Shown: piece by piece, positions 19,612 through 31,600 of the stretch | Layout: every line of letters begins with the position of its first letter | How positions within the stretch are numbered: position 1 is the stretch's first letter | Source: Strigamia acuminata | Lineage: Eukaryota > Arthropoda > Chilopoda > Geophilomorpha > Linotaeniidae | DNA length: 64,000 nt | Direction of reading: 5' to 3' | NCBI GenBank assembly: GCA_949358305.1 | Contig: OX442315.1 | Coordinates: 3,782,001 to 3,846,000, forward strand | Program-made: the position numbers and the translations under genes | The notes under the pieces: generated by a model | What the model was told of the DNA's origin: nothing | The model's database searches: none | The model's input: only the letters and a program-made list of their open reading frames with translations

Positions 19612-22600
19612 CTTAATCAAAAATAATTCAAACCCTGAATACGATTAATCTTATTGTAAAATATTTAAATATTTCACCTGCATTTGATGCTTTTTTCTGA
19701 CAATTTCTTTTCGAGACACTCTGTTGAACATGTTTCGAATTTCTCTTCTGTCGTGCATGGATTTACTGGCGAGTCCAACCTTTCAATCTGCATTGATATA
19801 ACCATGTGTTAAATACAACTCCTTGCCAAAAAAATGTCATATTTCTATTTTTGAAACTTTTAATATTTGAAATTTCTCAGAAAATATTTCTCATAAGTAA
19901 AAATGGTTTTAGGAGGATTTAAAGGATTGTTAGAGCTATCATTTCATTAAAAGTTTTTTGAAAAAAAATGAATAGTTGAAGAGAAAAAAATTAAAAACTC
20001 CAAAAAATGACTATTTACAATATTTCTCATAACTTGTAAACAGAATGAGATAAAATTAAAAACTAAACAGATTTGAGACCGTCTATATCCCAGAAAACAT
20101 TTCTAAATTGGATGTATGGGTCTCCAAAGCCCTCAAAAAAAGGCGTAATGGAGCTATACTATAAAGGGATAGACAACAACTATTTTTCGAAAAATCGTGG
20201 CGAGCATAACTGTTGACGAATCAAAACGAAACTTTAGCATTGAAGCATTATTGTGTCGTACTATAACATGTTATAGTTATGACTTGATTCGTCAACAGTT
20301 ATGCTCGCCACGATTTTTCGAAAAATAGTTGTTGTCTACCCCTTTATATAGCTCCATTACGCCTTTTTTTGAGGGCTTTGGAGACCCATACATCCAATTT
20401 AGAAAAGTTTCCTGGGATATAGACGGTCTCAAATCTGTTTAGTTTTTAATTTTATCTCATTCTGTTCACAAGTTATGAGAAATATTGTAAATAGTCACTT
20501 TTTGGAGTTTTTAATTTTTTTCTCCTCAACTATTCATTTTTTTTCAAAAAACTTTTAACGAAATGATAGCTCTAACAATCCTTTAAATCCTCCTAAACCT
20601 ATTTTTACTTATGAAAAATAGTTTCTGAGAAATTTCAAATATTAAAAGTTCTAAAAATAGGAATATGACATTTTTTTGGCAAGGAGTTGTAGTAGTATCG
20701 TATTGCATCGTGGACTTACTGTTTGCTTAAAAAACTCCACCATCATCCACGAGTTGTGAGGATGCATCGCAAACGGTCTGCTATTCATTCTTTCGTGAGT
20801 TTCCATCAAAAAGAACTGCAAGCAAATGATGCAACAGTCAATTCGTTTCAATTAAGTGTAATAATTAAGTCAGTGACGCATTACAATACAAGGACACTGT
20901 GGGTCAAAATAAATAAAAATATTTCTATGCTAATTTTTGTTTAATTTTTATCACTGCGCCACTGAATTAAGTTGTGTATTTCCTACTTTGGAATGAGAGT
21001 TGCATCTTAATCCATGTGTCATAAAAGGTAAATACACTGCAGACTCCCATGGCAAGTACTTAATCCTATCTAAAACAAACAGGTTAATTTTATTATAACC
21101 CGTCAAAAACAGCATAGCCATTAAGTCCAGAAAAGTCAGTAGTCAAGTAGATCAAACCTTAGATGAATGAGAAAGGGACTTGACACCGGTACTAGTTCTA
21201 ATGCTATTGGGCTGTACACAGAACCGTCCGTTGGTTTTGCACGCCATTTAGTAGCAAAATTCAGCTCTACGATGTTATTTCGGACAAACAATACCCACTG
21301 CAGTATGTGGATTTACTACAATGAGAGGGATGCATACTCACGTAAGATCGAGACAGGGACTCCAAATTGTTGGGTTTTGACTTCTAATCCGTTGTTTAGG
21401 GGTGGGGTCACCTATCTCACTGTGTGGCAGTGCTGTGAGGCACGCTACACCAGCAACCGTCCCGTCATACACAAAACCTAAGTCCCTTGGGTGATGTGGT
21501 CAGTTACTCTGGACGAACATTCTGCCGTACTTATCCCGTACAGCCCATGTACAGCCCACTGTACAGCCCCGTACAGCCCCCATGCACAGCCCACTCATGG
21601 TGGCTGCAGCAGGCACATCTTCCTGCTGCTGAGCGTCACAGTAGTGAATGGTGAGAGGGGCAGAGTCAGCAGTTGTCTCTGCTGAGGTTAGGACCGTGGC
21701 AGCTCATCCTACATGTCCTCACCCTATGCTCTCTCAGCAATGTCTGTCTTCTCACCACTCAGCTCCCACCTCCCCTGCTAAGCCAGTCCACTCCGTGAGG
21801 GGGACGTCTTAGGGCCACTGGGCGGTGTGAGGAGTGACGCAGGTTACCGAGGTTGGCCAAGCGGTCATAACGAATTAAAACGGCTTGGTGCTGCCGCGTA
21901 CTGGGAGCAACATTCCTAAGAGCAACAGTTGAAATTAGGTTTGAAATTGGTTAAGAGCAACATTGCTCTTAGACATTATAAAAAAACTACGTAGAGCAAC
22001 AGTTGTAGTTGCGTATAATAATGACTAAGAGCAAATTCGATATTATTTGCGATTGCCACAGGACAGGGCCTCTGTGTGGTTTGTCTACTAACTGACAGAA
22101 ACACCGCCATGCTGCCCTGCGCGCATTTATTCTTCTGCGCAGCCTGCAGCGAGCGTGTAATGGCCATTGCACGCACAGAGGGGAGACAAGCAACGTGCCC
22201 TTACTGTCGAGCTAATGTCCACTCCACACTGTAGATTGTCCGAAATAAAAAGGCAAAATGTAGAAAATCCATGCTGAGTTTATTCAACGTGCTCATGGTG
22301 GAAAAACAGGAAAACGTAAGTAATAACAAAGGCAATGATAAAATGAGATACATAATCGGGCAGAACTAAAACCCGATAAACGAAATCTATACAAAACAAA
22401 AGCACAAGTACGGGATCTCATTTGATCCATTCATAAAACGATGTTTACAAAGTAATAGACAGATAAATATCAAACATTAATGTAAACATCAAGAATAAAC
22501 AACTATTAAACATCTCGGGGAACAAAAAGGCCAACAATAGCCCCCCATTCTCCGAGATAATAAACAAATCTCAGTCGAAAAGAAACACAAAAACCCCGAA

Positions 22601-25600
22601 AACAATATCGATAGCCAATTGGTTGCGGTACAGAACAAGCAGTGATAAAAATCAGAATCAACCAATTGACAAATGCACAAATGCGGAAACCCGAAAAACT
22701 ATAATCGAAATTACCGGAAAAAATGTTTGCATAAAAATTGCAAACGAGCAGGCGAGAAAAACTTAGTAAAAATATCGGCGGGATTTAAATCGCCGGAAAT
22801 CTTTCGCAAAACAAAAACGCCCTCGGTAAGCCAATCCCGCAAAAAGAAATAGCGCACATCGATATGTTTGGTCCGACGATTTTCGATGTCATTCCTCGTA
22901 AAATAAATCGTAGACAACGAATCAGAAAACATCGTCGGAGTGGGCAAACGAAAAATTCGGGTCCGATCGATCGCGCCGTGGAGCCAAACGATCTCCTTCG
23001 CGCCATTGAGAAGTGCCAAAAACTCGGCCTCCATGATGCTTAAAGCGCAATAGCGCTGCTTACAGCAGCCCCAGGAGATGGGAACCCCGAAAATCGAAAT
23101 CGTGTACCCTCCGAAGCTCTTTCTTGTATCTCGGTCCGAGATCCAAGAAGCATCGGAGTGCCCTGACAGGATGTCTCCAGTGACCGCGGAAAGGGAAATC
23201 GAATAATTCCGCGTGTTCTTCAAATACTGGAGAACCTGAAGAAGGGCCACGTGCTTTGAGGTGAAGCACGTGTTGTACTGGGACAACAAAATCACCGGAA
23301 AGAGGATATCGGGGCGCGTGCGAGAAGCAAGAAACAGAAGCGACCCAATGAGAGAACGGTAAGGGAACTCGTCGTCGTTCAGCACACGTTCTCCCTCTCT
23401 AGCGCAATTAACCATTGTGCCAACGGTGATCGGGACCCTGCACAGACGCTCGGAGGAAATTCCAAAATCTTCCGCGATCCGATCAATATAATCGCGTTGA
23501 TGAATGGAAATATGTCCACCATCGCGATCAAACTGGACGCCTAACAGCTTGTGAGTTGTGTCTATAGAGGGCGCCACGTGTCGGTGCTCAATAAATCACT
23601 TATGATGTTATCCAACATGGCTGAAGCCACGCTGTTATCATTGAGCGACTTCAGCTAGTCACAACAACTTACATGGTGTCAGGATAAAGGAACTTTCAAG
23701 TGTGAGTGAATTATTAGAGTGTCAGGGACAAATACACACGTCCAGTGACTCAATACCACAGTGTGATGGCAGATCCAGTTGCAAACCAGCCAAAGGGGTC
23801 GAGTGGTGCGCGCCCACCAAAGCCTCTAGTAATACAACCAGACAATATGGCGGCAGTATGGGAGGAATGGCTAGACTCCTACGAATGGTATGCCGTGGCG
23901 GCACAAACCGAGACCCAGACGGCTACAGTACAAGTTGGATTAATGATGAGTGCCATCGGTCCAGAAGCGAGAAAGATTTTTAAAACTTTTGAGTTAACAG
24001 CTGATGAGAAAAAGAACTTGACTTTGGTGAAGAAAAAATTCACGGATAAATTCCCGCCTACAGTGAACGAGAGTTTCGCGAGATATGAATTTTTGACGCT
24101 ACGCCAAGCGGAGGGACAATCGATAGATGAGTTTGTCACCGAGGCCCAAACAAAAATGGCAAAGTGTGGTTTCCAGGCGTTAGCAGATGGAATGTTGCGG
24201 GACATAATCGTGGTTGGCGTGAGAAGTGAAACATTGCGACAACGGTTATTAGAAGAGGCCGGTTTGACGCTAGAAAAGGCGATACAGCTGGCACGGTCGT
24301 CTGAAGCAGCAGAAAAGCAAGTGAAAGCGATGAAAAATTCAGGTGAATCAAAAGTGGATTTTGTCAGAGCGAATAAAAAGCCCGGACGGAGCACGAAAAA
24401 TTCGTCGGATGGATTTTCCAAGCCGTGCGGTCGGTGTGGTCGTACACACGAATTCGGGAAATGCCCAGCATATGATAAGAAATGTAACAAATGCAAAAAG
24501 AAAGGACATTTTGCCAGTGTATGTAGAGCCAGCCTGGCCGAGGGCAAGGAGAAATGGAAGAAACCCAAACCCAAGCAAGGCATCGACATGGTCGACACCG
24601 AAGAAGACGAATCAGGCGAGGATTTATATTCAACATTGATGATTGATCGAATCACCGTGTCGCACACAGATGATGACGACGATTGGTTTGAAACAGTGAA
24701 GCTTAACAAGCAAATTTCAATTGACATTAAGTTGGACTCTGGCGCACGATGTAATGTAATACCGGCATCTGTAGTACGAAAACTGGGTGTACAAGTGACG
24801 GAGTCACCAACGCGTCGGTTGCGGTCGTACACGGGACATCACATGAAGGTGGTGGGTGCAATAACATTAGAATGTGCATTGAATCGTGGGAAAGCGCCAG
24901 TAGAATTTCAAGTGGTGGAGGAAGACGTACCAGCATTATTTGGGCGAAAAACGTGCGCGCAATTGAAATTGATACAGCGAATAAATGCCTTGGAACCGGA
25001 AGTCACCGATGATGAGATAATGAAAAACATTTTCACTGGGTTAGGCTGCGCCAAGGATTTCGTGTATGATATTGACATTGATGAGCAAGCGCCGTTTAAA
25101 ATTTTTCCGCCGCGCACAATTCCGCACGTATTGCAAAACCGAGTGAAAGCGGAGCTGGACGACATGGTGAAGAAAGGTGTGATCGAGCCAGTAACCGAGC
25201 CGACACCAGCGGTCAGTCCGTTAGTAGTAGTGCAGCGTGGGAAGAAAATTAGACTATGCATTGATTTGACGGATGTAAACCAGTACGTGAAACGTCGACA
25301 TTACCCGTTACGCACATTCGAGTCGGTCAAACCGAAGTTGAAAAAGGCAAAATATTTCGCCAAATTTGATTTGCGATTTGGGTATTGGCAGAGCCGTGTG
25401 ACGAAGCGTACGTCAAATTATTTGGTGGTAAATACGCCGTGGGGACGGTATCGGTTCCTTAGATTGCCGTTTGGGATAAAATCGGCACCGGAAGTGTTCC
25501 AAGCAATGATGGAAGCTGCACTAGAAGGAATTCCGGATACGGAGGTGTCAATCGACGACATAATTGCGTACGCTGAGACATTAGCAGAGTTGCGGAAGCT

Positions 25601-28600
25601 AGTCAAGCAGATTCTTCGCCGGTTGTATAAAAAGGGATTCCGTCTGAATAAAGACAAATGCATCTTCGAGGCAACGGAGATCAAATTTTTGGGACACATT
25701 TTGACCCAAGATGGAGTAAAACCCGATCCGGAGAAGGTAGAAGCCATTGACAGAATAAAATCTCCTACTAACAAAGAGGAGCTGCGTCGGTTTCTAGGCA
25801 TGACTGTGTACTTGGCTGAATTTTTACCGCACTATTCATCAATGACGGAGCCGATTCGGACATTATTACCCAAGGATGTAGCCTGGGAATGGACGAACGC
25901 GCAAGAAACAGCCGTGATGCGAATTAAAGCAGCGCTAAAGACGTCGCCAGTTCTCGCGTATTATGACGTGAACAAGGATGTCGTTTTATCAGTAGACGCA
26001 AGTTCGCACGCCGTGGGGGCTGCGTTGTTTCAGGATGGCCGACCAATTTGTTACGCAACTCAAGCGTTGACGCCATGCCAACAACGCTACCCTCAAATAG
26101 GAAAGGAGGCGTTTGCGATTCGATTCGGGTGTCGTAAGTTTCATGATTACGTGTATGGGAAACGAGTTGTCGTGGAAACGGATCATAAGCCGTTGGAGGC
26201 GATTGCAAAGAAGCCGTTGGATCGGGTACCGCCAAGGTTGCAGCGGATATTCTTTGAGTTGATGCCGTACAGTCCAATTATCACGTATAAAAAGGGGACG
26301 GAAATTCCAGTGGCGGACACATTAAGTCGAGATTGTCAACCAGCACCAGTGAAGGAAGATCCCGAGGATTTGCAGGTGCATATCGTATTGCCGATGACCA
26401 ACTCTGCGACCGACAAGTTGTAGGCAGCGGTTCGTGATGATGCGGAATTTCAGGCGTTGAGTCAAGTGGTCATGGAGGGTTGGCCAGAGACGAATGACAG
26501 TGTTCCGGCCAATATCCGTAAATACTGGAATTTTCGCGACGAATTGTCAATCTATGGCGGGATTGTATTCAAAAATAGCCGTCCAATCATTCCGGAGCAA
26601 CTGCGAGCGCATTATTTGAAGTGCATTCACATGGGGCATTTGGGGGTCCAGTCAGCGATTCGCCGGGCTCGTGAGGCAGTTTTCTGGTTAGGGATGAGTG
26701 CAGACATTGAAGCGTACGTAAAATCGTGTGCCGTTTGTGAAAGCACACAACGAGCAAACGTAAAGGAACCAATAATGTCAAAGCCAGTTCCAGAGTTGCC
26801 GTGGCAACGGGTTGCAACAGACTTGTTCGAAATTAAAGGCCGACAGTTTATCGTGGCCACAGACAGTTATTCGGGATTTTATGAGGTGAGCCAGTTACGT
26901 GATACCACCGCCAGAGGTGTAATTGAGAAGTTGAAACGTTGGTTTGCATGTCATGGAAGCCCAAAGATTGTCGAGAGTGATGGGGGACCGCAATTTACGG
27001 CTCGTGAATTCAAAAATTTTGCGTCCGCCTGGGAGTTTTCACAGGAGATTTCGTTGCCACATTTTCCGAGGGCAAACGGATTGGCCGAACGCGCGGTGCA
27101 GTCCACGAAGATGATGATCAAACGTTGCGAAAAGGATGGAACAGACATTTATGCAGCATTGCTGAACTGGAGGAATACGCCGCGCAGCGAAGAGTTGGGA
27201 TCGCCAGCCCAGAGACTGTTTAGCCGTAGGACGAGGTCGTTACTGCTGGACACTACAGCATTACTGAAGCCAGAACTACGCAAGGACGTTTCCAAAAATT
27301 TGGAGGAGGAACGAAGAAAGCAGAAGTTGTATGCCGATAAGTCCGCACAAGTAGCGGAACCATTGGAGCCGGGAATGGAGGTACGAGTTCAGACCGGACA
27401 TCGCCGGTGGGAAGGAGCGACAATTAAAGCGAGAACCAAATACCCAAGATCATTCGAGGTCGAGATGAAAGATGGCAGAGTTTTGAGACGAAACAGTTCG
27501 GTGATTAGGAAGACGCAGGCAGACTTACCAGCAAATCCGATTCCTGTCATCCGAACCAGTCCAGCGGAAGCAACACGCACGGATCAATCACAGAGTGGGT
27601 CAGTTGCCAATACAACGACAAGAACCGAGACTGCAAAAGGTCCTGTAGCCAAGGTCGTCGGGCAACCAGTTCCAGGATACGTGACGAGAAGTGGCCGTGT
27701 GGTGAAGCCAAAGCAAATTACGGACATGTGAACTGTATAATATTAGTGTGTCTCTAATCAGCATAATACTCAGTATAATTCTATTTGTAATACTCATTTT
27801 TTGCATTTTTATATAACCAGTTTGTTTATTCAGTTCAAGTGTAACCTGTGCTTTAAAATTGTAATTCATATCTTGTCTTGTAAAAAAAAAAAAGGAGATG
27901 TGAGTTGTGCCTATAGAGGGCGCCACGTGTCGGTGCTCAATAAATCACTTGTGATGTTATCCAACATGGCTGAAGCCACGCTGTTATCATTGAGCGACTT
28001 CAGCTAGTCACAACAACTTACACAGCTTCGATACCGGACCAAGATCTGTTATCGTGAAAAATCCACGAAGGGCCTTAACAGTTCGGTCTCGAGGACCGGG
28101 TCCTTTGGTGAATAACACCATGTCATCGACATAAACCAGGATGACGGCATCGTAAGTGTCGGAAATGAAAACGCCATTCACACCTAGAAGCTTGTGAAAA
28201 TTAATCTCCAACAAGACTTCGACGAGACGAAAATTCTATTGTCGCCCGCTCTGATGAAGGCCGTAAAGAGCCTTATGAAGCCTCCACACTTTTCCAGTGT
28301 TTTGAGGAGTTTCCCAGCCCCTGGGAATCCTCATGAAGATGGCTTCATCCAAGTTGCCATAAAGATAGGCACCCTTGACATCGAGGTGTGTGTCTAGCCA
28401 GCCTAAAACGACTACTAGAAGCACAAAAAATAGGCGAATCAAGACGTAATTAACCACGGGACTGAAAACCTCGGAATAATCAACTCCGTACTTCTGGCTG
28501 AAACCCTGAGCCACTAACATCGCCCTAAAACGGCGCACAATGCCTTCTGCATCACGCTTGATGTAGTAGACCCATTTATTCCCCACAATGTTTACATCAG

Positions 28601-31600
28601 GAGGAGGTTTTTCAACTTCCTCGTAAACACCTCGCTCACGAAAGAGACCAAGCTCTTCCTCCATGGCTTTCTGCCAATGGACACGGTCGGGGCTAGAAAT
28701 AGCTTCCTTGTAGGTGCGAGGAACCTGGGCAAACAAGGAATGCGCGTACCGTGGTGGTTCGGTAGAATAGCAATCCGCAAACGCTTCTTCTTCCGAAGTC
28801 GTAGGACTGCGTGGAAGAGAAACATTAGGATCTACCGGTGGGGGATCAACCATTTGAACTGGCACATTTTGGGTGCTAAAGTCAAAGGAATCTCGATCGT
28901 ATGCTAAACGATTGTCGACGCAATATCGCTCTACGTCGCCATGACTCCGCAATCTGGTACGATCCGGTGGGAAAAAATACACATCAGTGTGACCCATAGA
29001 CGCACCAGACTGCCGAATCACCTCAGAACGAGTCCACTTGCCCCCCACAGCCGGAGAACCAGGCGGAGGCTGACGCAGTGGCGAGTGAACAGGAGGTGGA
29101 GGCAAAAGATATGCTCTCAATGGGGGTTGTGTAGCAATAGGTGCACCTGGAGGTGGAAGTCCAGGAGGAGGTGGAAGTCCAAGAGGAGGAGGAGGTGCTT
29201 GAGGAGGAATTTGGGGTGCAGGAGCACCACCTTGGGGAACGGGAGGCAATTGGTCGGAAATGAAATCCGGCTCAAGCTCCACCGATATCGCACCTTCATT
29301 AGTGATCTCGGTGCCCTCATAAAAACGAGGATGTCCCCACATGCATTCCTCATCGAAACGGACATGTTTCGACTCGAAAACCTCTCTGCGCTTAGGGCAC
29401 CACACGCGATAACCCCGCGTGCGAAAAGCATAGCCAACCACGACGCCAGTCCAGGCTCGGGATTCGAATTTCGAACCGCGGACTTGCTTCGGGATGTGCA
29501 CGAAACACCGTGACCCAATCACCTTAAGGTGTTTGAGTGGAACAGTCTTGCCATACCACAGACAATAGGGGACAAGATTGTTCAGAGACTTATGTGAGAA
29601 GCGGTTCTTCAAATAAATCATGGTAACCGCGAGCTCAGCCCACAGCTGTCGAGGCAAAGACGTCGACAAAAAGAAGGAACGCATGCCCTCAAGTAAGGTG
29701 CGGTTAAGGCGTTCCGCGACGCCATTCTGCTCGGGTGTGTAAACGTTCGTGCGCTGTGCTTTGATGCCGCGCTGGACTAGGAAATTTTCGAAATTTTTGG
29801 AACAAAATTCCATGCCATTATCAGTCCTGACTGCTTTAATGCAGCCAGCCCCCCATAAAACCTCCATCCGAGCATGGAATAGCTTAAAAACTTCGAAAAC
29901 TTCCCCCTTCGTTTTCATGGGCACAACAAAGGAGTAACGGGAAAAGTCGTCTACGATCGTCAGCAAATAACGAGCGCCACCGATGGATGTGGTATTCGAA
30001 TGACCCCAAACATCCATATGAAGCAAATCTAAAGGCTTCTTGGAAGAAATACCTTCCTTAATGCTTGGAAATGAAGCACGGGTGGATTTGGCGCGGGCAC
30101 ACACAGCACATGCTGGCAATGCGGAAGTAGAAATTTCTATTCCGGAAGCATTCGGAGATTTCGCCAAGTGACGGATACCGTCGGCATTAAAATGCCCAAA
30201 TCTCCGGTGCCAAAGCTCCAAATCAGACAACTTTCCCTTCGGGGGTTTGGGAGAAGAGGTAGAAACAGGTCCCTCGGCAAAAGTGACATGCCGGACAGGT
30301 GACTTCAAAGTCGACGCAGAAAGAACCTGTTTGGGAACTGGGGCGGATGTAGCCGTAGGAGGCGTCGCAGATGTAAGATCCGCGGGCAAAATATTCTGAA
30401 GGGAATATAAATCACCCTTCAGTTTGGCCGTTAAAAGAAATTGTTTGGCTTTATCATCAGGGTGATAAATGGACATAACACCATTCGCGGCCGCCAAATG
30501 CAGTCCGGCACGATCGATCTTCGATAGGCTCACCAAATTACGCGAGAAAGCAGGGGCATGCAAAACATTATGCATAGTCACAGGAAAATTAGACCCCCCT
30601 GCGCCGCCACGGCCAACTCGCAACACCACATCTCCAATACCATCCACTCGAGAACGACCTTCACCTAAAATGATGAAATAATTGGAGACCGGCTTGTAAT
30701 TGGTAAAACGATCACGCACTGGACACACATGGTCGGAAGAACCCAAATCGATGAGCCACTCATTTGATGAAGCTGAAGACACATTCGATTCCGATTGCGC
30801 GAAGAAATTGATCCCGGTCACCACATTCGAAGAAACAGTAGCCGTCTGCAAAGCACCACCACCGCGTCCACGCTTGCGGTTGCGCGAATTCGAGCGTCGG
30901 CCACGATTGGCGGATGGGGCGGAAGAGGCAGCGCCCTGGACACGGGGTTTGGGGCACTTGTTTGCGTAGTGTCCCATTTCTTTGCAATTGAAACACTGAA
31001 TTTGCGATAGCGGTCGAAAAGGCTTGTTCGGCGTACCCGAAGTCGAACTAGTAGACTGCAAACTAGTCGATGATTCCGAATCGGCACTCTTCATCTTTAA
31101 ACGATTAAATTCCGAGAGAAGATGGTCGGTGACTGCCTTTAAAGTGAAATCTGCCTTGGACCAATGGTAAATCGTTTGCACTGTCGCCTCGTACGAATCC
31201 GGTAAAAAATCCAGAAGTTGATAAGCGACATCCGAATCCGAAAATTTGACATCCAATTCAATCAAAACCGTACGGGCTTTGGTCACACGGCTTACGAAGA
31301 CTGACATATCTTCATTTGGAAGTAATCGCATCATGAGGAAATCACGGCGGAGTTTCGCAATTCGGGCAAGAGAAGTTGGTTGAAACGTCGCTTTCAACGC
31401 AACCCAGGCATCGCGCGCGGTCTTCGCAGCGAGAACGATGTCCTGATACTGCGGCTCAACAAATAGGCCAAGCAATGCCTTGGCGCGTTTGGAGCGGTCA
31501 TCGTGAAGTTGTTTCCTGGTCTCATCCCACGTATCATCCTTCACGGGAGGTTTTTCGTCAATAAACTGGTCCACACCTTTCTCCAGTAATAAAAACTGAA

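Larger units (their letters stand above)
23550..28022 (+). mobile_element. Ty3/gypsy (Mag-like) LTR retrotransposon nested in copia (4473 bp)
   Basis: Very short 124-bp LTRs (TGTGAGTTGT...ACAACTTACA) differing at two positions; TSD CAGCT. One gag-pol frame has two zinc knuckles, DSG protease, RT, RNase H and integrase with no envelope gene, as in the Mag lineage. It sits in opposite orientation inside the copia RT, so it is the younger insertion. Confidence 0.93.

Noticed and set aside
27732-27898. Envelope gene in the gypsy element
   Set aside because: Only 167 bp separate integrase from the 3' LTR; there is no room for env.
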